A stretch of DNA of 64,000 bases from Punctularia strigosozonata HHB-11173 SS5 (Eukaryota; Basidiomycota; Agaricomycetes; Corticiales; Punctulariaceae), in assembly GCF_000264995.1 (NCBI RefSeq), contig NW_006767433.1, forward strand, positions 268,953 through 332,952, in the 5' to 3' direction. Positions 21,351 through 34,219 of this stretch are shown here, piece after piece. Both the position numbers and the translations under genes were made by a program. The notes beneath the pieces were generated by a model. It worked only from the letters and a program-made list of their open reading frames with translations, was not told the DNA's origin and did no database searches. Numbering within the stretch: position 1 is the stretch's first letter; every line of letters begins with the position of its first letter.

Positions 21351-22352
21351 ATCTTGGCAGGCACAAAGAGAGGACAAAGGATCTCTGTTTTGGGTAAGCT
21401 TTTGCGCGTCGTCCATACTGATAACGTCGGCGGGCATTGCTACAGATTCAAGCCTCCTAGAGAAAGACGCCAGCGCGGTGCGTACTACTATACAGGACGT
21501 TATTACAAGCGTACAGTATGCTCCAGACTCCAGTACAAGCAATCCGTACATACAACAGCCAATTCCGTGAAACGGGTATACAACAATTCGATAAAGGTAG
21601 AGTGTCTGGGTGGGCACTACGGTCGGAACGCGCAGAATTATATAATGAGTCAGTTGAAGGCCTGATGCGTCCTTGAGACGGCGAAACGGCGAAGGATACC
21701 CGGTTATTGAGAAACGACGAGAGAAGGGGACAGATTGCTGAGGCGTCGAGGATGACTTGGGCATGTGAGAGCGATGTGAGAGTGATGACGTTGGGGTTAT
21801 TGTGCGAAAGTCCTTGTCCTGTGTTGGGGGACGAAGAGGGGCGTAAACAACGACGAGCGAAGTTGGGTGGTGGCGGATGGAGAAGAAGGGCAACGTGTTG
21901 ATTCGAGGCGAACGAGTCGCATACAGAGGATGTTGAGTGAGACGACCATTTGTTGGAGCAAGATGATGAGCGCGACGACCGTGATGAGGGTTTGCAAAGA
22001 GGAGAAGATGCGTCTCTATGACGAGGATGAAGTCGAGCGTGGCGCCCGCAGGGCGCCAAATCATGAGGTGAAATCGATAGGATGCGGAATGGCTATGTTG
22101 CGGGATTGGTGTTGATGAAGAAGTCCGAGGGAACACTTGCGAGGGGGCGAGCCAAGGGCGAGCGAGGAATCATTCGGGTCATGTGGGTCATCGTCGAGGG
22201 TTCGTTCAATGAATGGATTGTGGCGGCGCTAGCAAGGCGAGTTCAGGCGCGCCCCCGCGATCTATGCACGCTATCGCGAAACTAGGTCGTCAAGAGGCGA
22301 GCTCGGGGTTGCATGTAGTCAGCGCCATGACTACTATCCGTGTCGCGCATGC
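21351..22352. other. Intergenic with hydrophobic minus-strand frames
   Basis: Minus-strand frames between about 21700 and 22180 encode hydrophobic stretches such as QTLITVVALIILLQQ. The region could hold a decayed or small membrane-protein gene, but no complete model could be built. Confidence 0.3.
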
Positions 22353-24202
22353 TTAGGAGAGCCAGGAGTTCGAGTTCATAATCGAGCGCTCGAGCATGTC
22401 TTCAAGCTGTGCAATGCTCGTGTTGGGATCGAGCTCGAAATCGCCCATATCGAACGTGATGGTATCATCCTGGGGGGGCGTCTCGGAGTCGACGTTACTG
22501 CCGATTGCAGAGGCATTGTTGGTGACATCACCAGCGCGCGTGGCAGACGCGGGGCTGAGGGGTGTGGGGGAGGAGGGATCCACGAGTGTGGACGAGGGCT
22601 GCCTATCCAATACATTTGACGAGAGGTTTGATGGTCCGGCATTTCCGACCGAGGAGAAATCAAGAGTCGCGACTTGGCTAGGTAGTTGACCGAAGTTATC
22701 TCCTTGCACCCCATCGGACGAGGAAGCGACAGCTCCTGAGCCCGCGTTAAGGATTCCGTAGCTCATCAGCGCAGCGTAAAGGGCCATGACATCGGAGATG
22801 CCGAATGCCCCGACGTTATTTACAGGGTTCCAGGTCCCATCCGGCATAGAAGATGCAGGGATGGAGAAGCTGCTGATCGGATGGAGGGGCGAAACATAGT
22901 TCGGGGCGAGGACGACGGGCTGCGGCAAGCCGGAATTGTCGATGAACGGGCCTACGTGCGGAGAGTTGGACGCTTGGGCGGGCACGAGGCCGAGGTTATT
23001 GGGGTAAATGTGGCCATGAAAGGCGTGGGGGGGAGTCGGTATGGTATCGAAGATCGCGGGACTGGTATGAGGGCCGACGTAAGGGGTATGAGGGATATTG
23101 AAAGTTCCCGTCGGCTGCGGAATGAACGCGGTAGGGGTTCGAGGAGCCGTCTGCTGTTGATCTGGTTGCTGCTGGTTGATGGGCCAATACAGCGGTTGGC
23201 CATGCTGGATGAAAGTTTGGGGAGAATGAGAGGGAGTCGCCAAGGGACATCCGAGACCGACCACTCCCTACATGACGGGTAATGATCAGCTTCGAGTAGT
23301 CTCAAGAGCAAGCGACAAAAGCGAACTTGTGAGGCTTCATTAATCGGCTTGGAGACTGGCGCGCTCGGACGAGAAAAGGGTTTGTTCAGATGAGAGCGCT
23401 TCTTGCATTCCCTCTTGGCCTTGCCTTTTTTCTTCCCCACAGTCTTCGGCGGGAGTGGAGGGTGCTGGACGAGTTGCGCGGGCTCAGGCTCGGGATCGGA
23501 GGAAGTGGCAGTGAGAATGGGCCTCGGAAGCACCCTATGTGCTACAGCTATGATCTGCTCCTTCTCGTCCAATGACTTCCTGTTCCAGGTGGTATGGTCG
23601 AGCTCAAAGGCCGAAGCCCAGCCCGCTAGAGAGGAGCCAGCATGACCGCAGTCAACGATGAGCTGCGCAATGGCATCGGACCTCGCGTTCTCGATGGGTG
23701 CAGCCGTTGACCGCTTGCGCTCGGTGACTTTACCGCTCCCAATGCCGGAGCGGAAGGGCGCCTTCTGCTCTTCAGAAAGAGCCTGCCAGCATCGTCCGAG
23801 TATCGAGGAAACCCTACCCAGATTACTCTCCACCTCTGCTGGGATGGTTCTGTATCGGATGTGCGTCATCCGAAAGCGAATAAAGCAGTTCCAATTGCTG
23901 CATTCTTCGAGTGGCAGCGGGTCCGGAAAGGCCGATTGTAGAGAAGGAAGGGACGTCGAAGTCGAAGGCGGGGAAGGGGTAGTGGCTAGCGACGAGGACG
24001 ACGATAGCGTATCGAAGAGCGGGGAGGAGGCATACGGCGAGTCGGGGGGGTCGTCGGTGGCTGAGCGATGGCTGTTAGCCACCGACGTCGGCGTCGTGCT
24101 TGTCGGCATGTAATGCACGAATGTACCGTCGGGATCCAATCTATAGTGCGACAACGCAACTTCAGTGGCTGGCCGAGATCTGGACGGACGAATGGCGGGC
24201 AT
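22353..24202 (-). CDS. HMG-box-like transcription factor 1
   Basis: The ATG at 24202 (MPAIRPSRSRP) begins a protein of two main exons, with an intron near 23275-23335 and a TAA at 22353. A Ser/Pro-rich N-terminus of about 100 residues leads to a degenerate HMG-box (NWNCFIRFRMTHI, then LGRCWQALSEEQKAPF), which keeps the aromatic and Trp core positions. A basic patch follows (VGKKKGKAKRECKKRS), perhaps a nuclear localisation signal. The C-terminal half is rich in Gln, Pro, Ser and Asn and ends acidic (FDMGDFELDPNTSIAQLEDM), resembling an activation domain. HMG-box proteins bind and bend DNA in the nucleus. A related gene lies 1.5 kb to the right on the same strand. The target genes cannot be told from the sequence. 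Confidence 0.72.
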
Positions 24203-25707
24203 TTTGTAGACGCTATGCTATGATGGGCTGCGAGAGCGGGGGCAGAATAGGGGCTTGTCGTGTTGCACGGTGTGCTCGCGTCGGGTAAGGAGGGGTACAA
24301 GATGAAGACGTGTGTCTACGATCGTAATTTAAGCCTCGCGTGTCGCGTGGTCATATTCCTACAGTCCAACTACGGGGCCGATACGCAAAGGAGTGTTGCA
24401 CCCAAGTTGCACCTCCGAAAAGAAGAGGCTTCGATCCTCCTTCCCACGGATGCCGAAGTCGGCGGGACCCCTCCGTGTTTGGACAAATCGCGGCGCGCGG
24501 ACCTGGCGTCCCGCCTCGACCTTCCTTGCGAGCCCCAACAGCGTAAAGTTGCAAGATACGTCTCCGCATATCCAGTGTTACAGGACGTACTTGTCGTGTC
24601 AACAGTAGGAGGGCTCGTACCGGCTACCTCATTTGCAAGGAGTTCGGATCATACCAATGGGAGGGACGCTCAGCCTCGACAATCGTCTTGTCGTTGTCTC
24701 TTCGTTTGGGATAATTTGTGTAAACATAAATGGCTAGGTGCGAGCTTGTGCGGAAGCTCTCTCTACACGCTACCTGCCACAGCAGGAGCTTTACCTCCCT
24801 TCAACCTTGATCGCAGAACGGCGAGTCCCCCACACTGGCCCACAACTCGTTACGTCATTGATCCAGTCTATCATTCATCACGACGATCTTGCTCGTTAGC
24901 GCCGGCCTTGAAGGTGCTCGTCGACGATGCATAAGTTCATCGTTGAGAGAGCATTTACACCATGTCGATGTTTCTTGGTTATTACCTCCAGAGCTCTGCC
25001 ATTTCCTTGACATTATTGGGGGGTCCTCTGCATCGCCAACCCTCATTTCAAAGGCGCAAAGGAGTGACTTCACCCTCTGCCCCATGTCGTTTCACAGCCT
25101 CCAGCGTCTCATTGTGCAAAGAGGAACAATGGAGGACTCTGAGGCGAGCGGAGTTTCAATCCAATGAACAATAGATTGATTGACCTTACAGCTGACTGTG
25201 CGTACGGCATTGTCGGACTTAAAAAGCGACCATGATCCTTAGACGGAGTTCAATTAACGTCGCCGTCAGCCAGCTCCGCGTAAAATTTCTGCTCTCCGAG
25301 TTTATAGGCTCTCTACTGTGCGCTTTATGTACATGTTGGAGCGCAGCGGCGACGCCCCAGCGTTCATGATGGCAATCCTCTCATACAACACAGGATTCTC
25401 GTCTTGCGAGTTCGCTCGCGATTGCATTGAATTGAGATAAGATTACATATTGTACGAAATAAATAGCTATTGCGACGTGTATGATACGATATCCTTGCTT
25501 TGTGTGATCAGTATGTTGTTATACATGTCCATGGTTCGACACTGAACAGCAACCCAGAGATTACAACCAAAGGGCGACCGGCGCGTTCAAATAATGAGAA
25601 TACAGGCACCATGAGAAGTCTTAATCTGAGAGATAAGGCCGCCAGGGCATTGCAGGTGGCTGACATCCGTGCACATTTGTCGTGTCGCGAGGGAATAAAG
25701 CTTCCGC
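24203..25707. other. Intergenic between the two HMG-box-like genes
   Basis: About 1.5 kb with only short frames. It contains the upstream region of HMG gene 1 and the 3' flank of HMG gene 2. Nothing else was recognised. Confidence 0.35.
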
Positions 25708-27431
25708 TTACTGGAGGAGCGTCCACCCGCCACTCGCGCAGTTCAAGCCTGCCGCCCAATCATAGACCGGGCCCGATTCCATCGCATGGAAGGCCCAGTC
25801 CATGTCCACGTCCATATCGGCCCAGGCCTCGCGCGCAGCATCCCCTACAGGCCAGTCCAGATCCAGCTTGGATGCGCTGTCGAAGAAGACGGGCGACGAA
25901 GTAGGAGGAGGAGGCGGAGGAGCCTCGGCCGTCATTGGGAAGACAACGCCCAGGTCGAGGTCGAGACCCAGGGCAGGCGCATCGCCCGCGATTGGTTCTT
26001 CGAAGGGCCCCGGCATCTCCGGGCCGGGAAGCGAGGTGTGGACCTGGACGTGCGGGAGCGGCGGGAGGAGCGCGGGCGCGAGCCTAGGGGCACGAGGAAC
26101 CGGAATCGCGGAAGATAGAGAGGAGACGTCGCGCTCGTACGCGGAATACGGCGCAAAGGTTGCCTGATGTGCGGCCGTACTGAATCCGTCCTGGTCGGGC
26201 GATGCGTGTCCGAAAGCGAAGGACGAAGGCGGGGCGAGGTAGAAAGCGTCCAACGGAGCGATGAGATACGGGTTCGCCGCGAAGCTCTGGAGGTCGGTTT
26301 GGTTGGTCGATCCGAAGGATGGAACGACGGGCGATACGTCCATAGGCGCTGGGGCCTGCATGGCCACGGACACATGAATCGCGGGCACGACATTGTCATA
26401 TTGATGCTGCTGCTGTATCCACTGTAGCGTGCGCCCCGGCTCAGCGAACCCGGTGGACGGAGCCAGAGAGCTATCCAGACGCTCAGCGCCGGGGGAAAGC
26501 TGCGACACAATAAGGATCAAAAACACGCGAAGTGAGCCGCTCGAAGGAACCAACTCACGAAGTCGATTTGTGGAACGCTACTATGAAGACGCACACGCCT
26601 AGCGCGCGCTTTGCCTTTGCATTCAGGCCTGTTAGCTGGAGGAGCGGGTCCGAAGGTGTCGCCGCCGAGTTCCTCGACGCACAGCGACGATAGTCCGTCA
26701 GGCGAAGGGACCAGGATCTGCATCTGCGCGCTGAACGTGTCCGTCCCGCTGTTTCGTACCGCATTTTCAATCTGAGGTGCGGAAAGTCCCAGCAAGATGA
26801 GCCGCGCGATGAGCTGCTCGCGGGGTGAGAGGGGCTGGTGCGGCTTGGATCTACCGCTTCGCCTGCGGGACGCGCGCCGGTTAGCAGACCCGTCGGCCTC
26901 GGAAACAATATCTCCGAGAGCCCTCCTCCACGCCTTGTGCTCGGCCTTGTATCTGGCCCAGTGTTCGTTGTAGAGGGCCTTCTGGTCCTCGGACAGGTCG
27001 CGCCAGACCTGAGCGTAGATCCGCACGCAGGAAGACTCGTCTGTGATGGATTCGGGGATGGGGCGCTGCTGCCGCATGATGACGTTCATGAAGTGGAAAT
27101 AGGTGTTGTTCTCCGGCTTGGACGGCGGGTACGGGGGATCTGGCAAGGCTGCGAGTAGCAGGGGCAAGGCTGCTTTAGGGGAAGAGGGACTGGGACTTGA
27201 AGAGGCAGCGCTGGATGCGACTGAGGTAGGTGGGGAGGTGACGATGGACGATTGGGAAGATAGCGCGTCGAAGAGATCTGCGAGGGGAGAAGAGACATCT
27301 GATACGGTGAGTGGAGTGCCGGAGCTCTCGACATCGGTCAGTTCCGATATATTCGAAGCCGTATCGCGGCGAGGAGAGCTGAAGGTTGGAATGCGCGTTG
27401 CGTAGGACTTCTGTTGGCGTGCAGCAGGCAT
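25708..27431 (-). CDS. HMG-box-like transcription factor 2
   Basis: I place the start at the ATG at 27431 (MPAARQQKSYATRIPTF), because the frame upstream has no better start and the neighbour also begins MPA. Exon 1 ends at 26559, a 59-bp GT-AG intron (26500-26558) follows, and the second exon ends with TAA at 25708. The order of parts matches gene 1: Ser-rich N-terminus, a degenerate HMG-box (NTYFHFMNVIMRQQRPIP, then VWRDLSEDQKALYNEHWARY), a basic stretch (NRRASRRRSGRSK), and a Pro/Ala-rich, acidic C-terminus (WADMDVDMDWAFHAM). The shared layout and strand suggest an old tandem duplication. The box is divergent, so sequence-specific DNA binding is inferred only from the family. Confidence 0.72.
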
Positions 27432-28378
27432 TGAGGTTATAATTGCTGGATCGGCCGGAGACGAGTGATCGTTCGCTGAAGGCGTGGCAGGATCGCAAGT
27501 GCGAATCAGAAACGGCGACGCAGCACCGTTCCTTCGCCGTTTTATGTATCTGAGCGCCCGGAACGAGCAGCCGCTAGCAGTCGCACCTCCAAAGGACATG
27601 CACCACCCAAAGGTGGCAATGGACAAAGGGGTGCCATGGAAGCGCCGATCCACCTTATCGGGCGAGGCTATACAGTGAAGGCCCCAAAACGCCCCCGCCT
27701 CCCGGTGATTTGATAGATTCCGCTGAACGGATTAGGCGATCAATCTGGTCGCCGCTCACGTGCCCACACATTTGTTGTCGCAGCTCGCAAGGCAGATTTG
27801 CTGGCTAGACGTTCATGAATGCGCTCGTAGCGGATAGTAAAGCATATATCAAAGCGACAGCGGCACTCGGACCTTGCCAAAGGAGCGAGAGGTCCGAGTT
27901 CAAAGGGCACAAGCCTCAGCTGGCGACCCCTGCGACCCCCGCAGGCGGAAGCTTGGTCAACAACTTGTCCCGAAGAACTCCCGACTATTATGGAAAATGG
28001 AAGCTTCGCGCTCGTGGGTATGCCTTCTTACCTGTACTCCCTGTTTGCATCCGCAACCAGGATCGTCCTTCTTGCAATATCTTTTCGCTGAACCTGACGA
28101 AAAGCGCTGTGAGCGCATATGTAGCTGTGACGGCAGCGTCGGTCAGCGAGTCAAAAGACCATTCCGGGAGGGGGAGAAGATACGGACCAACTTGAGTTCA
28201 TCCAGGAACGAAGCACGTTGGACGGACATGGCAAGAGGGGAACAGGGACATGACGTCACGATTGTGCTTTCCCTTTGTCCAAGGATAGGCACCTTCAGCA
28301 TCCGCAATCAGTTCATCACTCCAAAAAGTTCCGTATGCGCACCCTCGGTCCGCTCTGCCGATGCGATACGGCGGGGTA
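27432..28378. other. Intergenic, no gene recognised
   Basis: Upstream DNA of HMG gene 2 and unassigned sequence. Frames of 100-200 codons exist on the plus strand but lack motifs and consistent splicing. Confidence 0.35.
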
Positions 28379-28476
28379 CTTCGATCCTGGCGGTGTTGCG
28401 CTTCGATCCGGGTGTTGCGCTTCGATCCGGGTGTTGCGCTTCGATCCTGGTGGCGTTGCGCTTCGATCCGGGTAGC
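28379..28476 (+). repeat. Minisatellite, five 19-22-bp units
   Basis: Five copies of a CTTCGATCC-GGGTGTTGCG type unit follow one another, some with a 3-bp insertion. It lies in an intergenic stretch and interrupts several chance frames. Confidence 0.8.
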
Positions 28477-29200
28477 GTGACACGAGCAGGACTCGTGGCG
28501 CAAACCATATGGGACGCAGCGTAAGCAATGCGAGACAAGCGCGAGGCTCACGGATGCGGTTGCCCGTCGGGACGTCGGGTGCGTGAGGCAAGTATAGGCG
28601 CACATTCTTGTTCACAAGCGCACCGGCATGTCTTCCGACAAGAAGGGATTCATGAGCAATGGTAACATTGCATGATTCCGCTCATAAATGCATTACTGCA
28701 GGCACGCACCTCGCTGAGATACTTGAATATCGTAGTGCCAGCGTTCGTGAGTGTCCCCATCTCCGAGAGCGCAACTGGAGACAAGGAGCTCGTCAGACTC
28801 TTAGAGTCGACGAATCCGGAGGCGGTCGCCGTTTTTTGCGGACCGTTTGGACCTGAATGTGTCCATATTCGGAATTGATTGTGTCTTGTTATATTTGGAC
28901 TTGATGCCTGTCACAACCTCGGCCCAAATCCACGTCGATGGTCGTTTTCGATGTTCACAATTGTTCACCACTGCGCACTGTAATAGTAGCACTACACTAG
29001 TTCGCGCATTTACTGGAAGGCTGCAATATGACCTTGAGAGGCACGCATACAGCGAGCAAACCTCGCGCCCGCCGTCATGCGCCCTAGGCCCGAGCGGACC
29101 GTGGCGTTTCCCTCGCTTCACGTAAACACCTGTTCGCGTTTTGCCGATTCTTCCAACTGGAGGACGCTCGGCCTTGCTGGGCTCCCCACTCCCAAGAATA
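28477..29200. other. Upstream region of array copy A
   Basis: About 720 bp with no recognised gene. It probably contains the promoter of copy A. Confidence 0.3.
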
Positions 29201-31218
29201 ATGGTCATCAGCCTTTCTGACGCCACATGTGCGGACTCCGGGTACGATCTTGTGGAGCTCAAGAAGCGGGTCGAAGAGGTCGAGCGGGAATGGTGGTCAA
29301 TGGATCCCGTTGCAGAGGGCCTCCCAAGAGTAACCTGGATGTTCGAGGACGTGAACGCCCAGCATGCAGAGGGGGGAGCGGGGCCGTGGGCCCCAGAGGC
29401 GGTCGAGGGTTCCCCGCAAGAGACGTTCGACCACATCTTCCGGCGCTTCCGCGTTCAGGCGAACAAGAAGTACCGTCACCCGTTCAAGCCCGCGCTCAAC
29501 TTTGATATCATCCGCGACCCAGGCGTTCAAGCGGGGGTCAACGATGAGAAAGGCGAAGGCGCGTCCGAACCGCTCCGCATCGCGTTCGGCGACGCGTCGA
29601 ATTACACCGGCCAGCAGGTCCTCGACCTTTTCGGCGGGAGCACGACACTCACGTACGTTCGCCACGACGACCAGGACGACGCAGACCACAAAATGGGTCC
29701 GCTCTCGTTCCGTCCTTGGGACCGCAAACTGCCCCCATGGTGCACGACTCCCCCTCATTGGATTCCTCCCGCCGTTCCGCCAGGTTATGGTCACGACGCA
29801 CTCACGGACGTGTCAGACGAGTCACAATACGTTTGGCGCGCAGTGCCGACGCTCACCCTCCCGGGACTGGGGAGAAATCTACTTCCTTCGGCCACGTCCC
29901 CGTCCCTCATCGTATCCCACGTATTCGTCGTCGCGTCTGCGACAGGAAAATGCCCTACGCTTCGAGTAGAACTCGGATCCGACCACGTAGCGGAAAAGGA
30001 CAAGCGCGCGCCGACGGCGCTCACCATGCGAGCCATACGGACCCACCTGCTCGGACGCTGGATCCACGCGTCCACTAGCGCTCTGGCGACGAAGGCGTCC
30101 AACGGCGATAACGACGAATTGGCTGAACGCCCAGCGAAGCGTGCTCGCCCGGAGCCAAGTTTGGACAGGATAGGGATCGCATGGGGCTACGAGCCCAGCA
30201 CGCGCCGGTTATATTGCGTTACACTGACCAACGAGGAGTTCGTAGTCGACCTGTCCATCAAAGCCTCCGAAACGTCTTCCAAGTCGGTCGCCAATGCTGA
30301 CTGTCAAAACGAAGGACGGGCGGTCATGCGTTGCGAGTGGATTGGACCGGTGAGCTTAAGTGTGGACAGAAGGGCGATAGCTACCAGGAACGAGTTCAAT
30401 GGTTCCTGTCTCAACGAAGAGAGCGAAGAAGCGTACAATTCATGGCTCGACACATTCTATGGAAGGATCAGGGCATTTCGCGCTTCAAACGATCCCTTCG
30501 TAATAGAGGTGCGTCAATCCGGCATTCGTCGTCTTCTAGAACTCATCCGTTCTCTTGAGCCAGTTGCACGACACGGATTGCTTCGTCGCGGGATGCCTAA
30601 TGCTTGGCCCTCCTTATCACGGGTTCCACTGCACAGTAGAAGCCGCCAAGGCAGGTTCATGGTTAGTCACAGACGTCAACGAGTACTCCACCTCTCGATA
30701 CGAAGAGGAGGGCCGAGACGAAAACGGACACGTCCCCAGGGCCCTATTGACACACTCGGGCAGCACGGAGAGCGAACTCCAGGATATTGCTTGGGAAGAA
30801 GTCGCCTCTTTCTCCGTCTTTGGCGTTTGGTTCCTCCATAGTTTGAACGAGCTTCAGAGGATTGCCTTTGAATCCCGGGATTTGGAACAAGCTCTTGAAA
30901 CCATCGCCCATGGGGCATTCGAGTGGGGGGAAAGGTTACCAGATGGTATTGTTGGTACGTTTGCCTTCGCTGGCAATTCTTCGCGGTAGATTGAAACTTA
31001 CGATCACCCAGTGCACGAAGACCTAGATGACGAAACACGCTACAAAATCCTTGGCAAGAAGGTTGCCGGCGTGTGGGTGCAGCTGAAGGTTATATGTGAG
31101 CAGGGCCGAATGTCCTTGGGCGATGTATCAATGCTCATTCTCTACTTGTAGGTACAGGAGAGCTAGCTCATTCAAATGTTGTATCGCAGGACTCGGATGA
31201 GGAAGGAACCCAAATGTG
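29201..31218 (+). CDS. Array family copy A, two-domain protein of unknown function
   Basis: The ATG at 29201 (MVISLSDATCADSGYD) matches the start of copy B. Exon 1 (29201-30508) encodes a 436-residue domain with family motifs RFRVQANKKYRHPFKPALNF, LFGGSTTLTYVRHDD, GIAWGYEPSTRRLYCVT and RCEWIGPVS. A GT-AG intron (30509-30563) leads to exon 2, the C-terminal domain (DTDCFVAGCLMLG, then FGVWFLHSLNELQRIAFES). A second intron (30955-31012) precedes the short end exon (LGKKVAGVWVQLKVI). The 3' end is uncertain: a further intron near 31096 would extend the protein to a TGA near 31218. I do not recognise the N-terminal domain. The C-terminal domain resembles DUF4241 in layout, but the Asp-Ser-Gly motif seen in copies F and G is lost here. 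Confidence 0.78.
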
Positions 31219-31517
31219 AGATTTTGGCGATCCTGTTTAGCACATGCTACACGTAGACTCGGTTGCGTGTAGGGTCGATACATGCTATTTTCCATGACAT
31301 CACGGTGTGGCTGCCTAAGAAGTGAAAACTGAGTAAATATGCCAAGTGACAAGTATGTTGCTTGTGGCAGGCACAGTGCAAACTTTACATGACGAGTCCA
31401 TTAGATTGTCTCGTTCGTGTTCGACTTCAACTCTAGTTGGCGCCTCCGCGGCCAGAGCCGAGTCGTCCTCCACGCATGGACCGCTGGTGCGGGCGTCCGA
31501 GGCAATACGAAAAGGAG

Positions 31518-31639
31518 TGACGAGAGTGGGATTCGAACCCACGCCCTTTCGGACCAGATTCCAAATGTTATCTGGAAGATGTGTAGCCCTATGCTACTGA
31601 TCCTTAGTCTGGCGCCTTAGACCGCTCGGCCATCTCGCC
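31518..31639 (-). tRNA. tRNA-Leu: tRNA-Leu(AAG) with a 42-nt intron
   Basis: The minus strand folds as a class II tRNA. The acceptor is GGCGAGA paired with TCTCGTC, with discriminator A. The D-arm region is TGGCCGAGCGGTCTAAGG, the anticodon stem CCAGA/TCTGG, and the T-arm GTGGGTTCGAATCCCAC. The anticodon AAG (31603-31605, read on minus) decodes CUU leucine codons after A-to-I editing. The intron at 31560-31601 lies one base 3' of the anticodon, the usual position for nuclear tRNA introns. It sits between array copies A and B. Confidence 0.93.
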
Positions 31640-31821
31640 GTTGAGTTTAGTCGTCAATAGCCAATTATCAATTATTACCAGTCACTGGCGAGCATCGGCC
31701 GAACGGCATTGAGACCTCCGTGAGCGCGCAGGAAGTGAGTAGACCGCCAGTCATGTCCTGTATCCCGATTCATGCTTTGCCAATAAGACGACGACCTGCT
31801 GGCACTTGACTCGAAAAAATA

Positions 31822-33682
31822 ATGGCCATCCACCCTTCCGACACTACTCGCGCACACTCTGGGTACGACCCCGCAGAGCTGAAGAAGCAGGTTGAAGTAG
31901 TCGAGCGCGAATGGTGGTACACGGAGAACGTCGCCGACGACCTTCCAAAACTCACCTGGACATTTGAGGACGCGAGTGCGCAGCACGCAGGGGGAGTGGA
32001 GACATGGACATCTGAGGCGGTCGAGGGCTCCCCGCAAGAGACGTTCGACCGCATCTTCCGGCGTTTTCGCGTTCAAGCGAACAAGAAGTACCGTCACCCG
32101 TTCAAGCCCGCGCTCAACTTCGATATCATCCGCGACCCAGGCGCTCGAGCCGAAGCCAACGACGAACCGGGTGAAGACGCGTTGAAACCGCTCCCCATCG
32201 CGTTCCACGACGCGTCAAAGTACACCGGCCAGCAGATCCTCGACCTTTTCGGCGGGAGCACCACGCTCACGTACGTTCGCCACGACGACCGGGACGGCGA
32301 AGAACACGCGACGGGTCCTCTCTCGCTCCATCCTTGGGACCGCGAACTCCCCCCATGGTGTACGGCACCCTCTCATTGGCTCGCCCCCGCCTTACCTCCG
32401 GGTTTCGCGGACGAACAAACTGGCTTGAAGGAGATCCCAAAGGACCAACAATACAACTGGCGAGCGGTGCCGACCCTCGCGTTTGCAGGATCAGGGAACC
32501 ACATTCTTCCGTCCGCGACGACACCCTTGCTCATCACAACCCACGTCTTCGTCGTCGCGGGTGACCGACCCTCCACGTGCGCGTTTCAAGACCCCGACTT
32601 CGACCACGTCTTCAAGAAACACAAGCGAGCGCCAACAGCTCTCACGACTCGCGACGTGCGCGGCCAATTGCTCGGATGCTGGATACAGACGTCCACCGAC
32701 CCTCTGGAGCCGCGCGGCGACGAACGGCCCGCCAAGCGTACGCGCAAGCAGGCATCTTCGAAAAGACTAGGCATCGCGTGGGGATATGAGCCCAGCACGC
32801 GTCGGCTGTACTGCGTCACCCCTGCGAACGAGGAATTCGTCGTCGACCTGTCTGTCAAAGCTTCCGAGGCCTCTTCTTCCGACGGCGCCGAACGTCCCGA
32901 GGTCGTGTACTGCGAGTGGATAGGACCGGTTGGCGTGAGAGCCGAGGGCGAACCCGCGGGCAGCAAACGCGATACATCTGACTTCGGTTATGGGAACTAC
33001 AGCGCTTGGCAGGATAAGTTCCTTGACGAAATCGATAAACTCGGAGAAGGGGATCATCTCAAAAACTCGTATCGGTTGGAGGCGAGTAACGCTCAATATG
33101 AATCTTGCAAACGCTCATAATGTCCGCAATGTAGATTAGCCACACCGACTGCTTAGTCGTCGGAGGTCTGGCCATTGGTTCTCCTCGTCAAGGTCTGGAT
33201 CATGTCATAGAGGGACTCAAGACCGGCCCGTGGGTGGTAGCCCAGCTCGAACAAGATGACGACGCGTATTATGAGAGCGACAAGAGTGCTGAAGGCAGTA
33301 ACGCCGGAGGCGAGGTCGTCAAGCTCGTCTTGCAGCATTCCCACATCGTGGAGGATGACCTCCAAGCCGTTCCCTGGGACGACTTGTTCTCGTTCACGAC
33401 TAGAACGGGGGTCTGGTTCGTCTACAGTCTTTGTGAGTTAGAACGTATCGCAGCGGAGTCGGCAGACTTCGGAGAAGCCCTGGGATGCGTCGCCGATTGG
33501 GTGATCGAATCCGAGAACAGGATGCCGGGTGGAATCGTCGGTGCGTCCCTCGTGCCTTGCGGATACCGCTCCTTAGCTTATTCGACCTTATGGAAGTGCA
33601 CGAAATGGAGCTCGACGCCGGCTTCAAGGTCTTGGGAAAGAAGGTAGACGGTTTATGGGTTCAGCTGAAGGTCATCGGTTGA
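31822..33682 (+). CDS. Array family copy B, two-domain protein
   Basis: The ATG at 31822 (MAIHPSDTTRAHSGYD) begins a 583-residue protein. Exons are 31822-33081, 33135-33540 and 33597-33682. The first intron (33082-33134) begins GC (GAG|GCGAGT) and ends TAG; splicing there is required because the frame would otherwise stop at once. The second intron has a GT donor. N-terminal domain motifs match copy A closely, including RFRVQANKKYRHPFKPALNF and GIAWGYEPSTRRLYCVT. The C-terminal domain reads TDCLVVGGLAIG, then TGVWFVYSLCELERIAAES, and ends GKKVDGLWVQLKVIG. The high similarity to copy A in the first 150 codons indicates recent duplication or gene conversion. Function is unknown. Confidence 0.82.
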
Positions 33683-34219
33683 GTATGCTTTCTTCCTCGC
33701 GTCGGGGTGAACCGTCTGACTCTCATGTGCACGGCTGAAGGTTCGGAATATCAGCACGCATAATCCGTTCGGCGGATTAGCTGAACATGATTCCATCAGC
33801 GGTGACGACTGAGCTATCATATGTGGCATTGTCGGGACTTCGCCAGGAACCACCAATGCTAGTTGTTTGTGAAAACGTGCCGGCGAGTCAAAGTGCAATC
33901 ATACAATCTTGCGTTACACTACGTAGAAATTGAAGTACACCGACGCGCGTGCAAATTCCTACTCCTAACGTGACACGGCCTTCTCTTCGCGAATACGACC
34001 CTAGCACGATTCACTACCCGTTGCTCCGCAAGCTGTCGAGGATGACTTCCGGGCCAAGACCTGAAATGCAATCCCGATTGTATGATCACGTCGCGGTCCT
34101 CGAGAACGGCTTACACGTAAATCGACGGACCTCGTTTTTCACTGTCTCTCCAGCCCTCTCTCAAACTTCTCCCATCACCCTCGTAAACAGCCTCGAGCTT
34201 CCGACGAACTGGTGAACTG
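33683..34219. other. Intergenic between copies B and C
   Basis: Non-coding spacer of 537 bp, probably the promoter of copy C. No gene recognised. Confidence 0.4.

Noticed and set aside
21249-22136. 295-codon minus-strand frame
   Set aside because: It crosses a non-coding tandem repeat and lacks a stable motif. Hydrophobic patches occur in different frames, so no single protein is supported.
28379-28476. CRISPR-like array
   Set aside because: Units of 19-22 bp follow each other without spacers in a eukaryotic genome, so it is a minisatellite.
29364-29969. 201-codon frame over array copy A
   Set aside because: Same-strand shadow of exon 1, with no motifs and no conservation of frame in the other copies.
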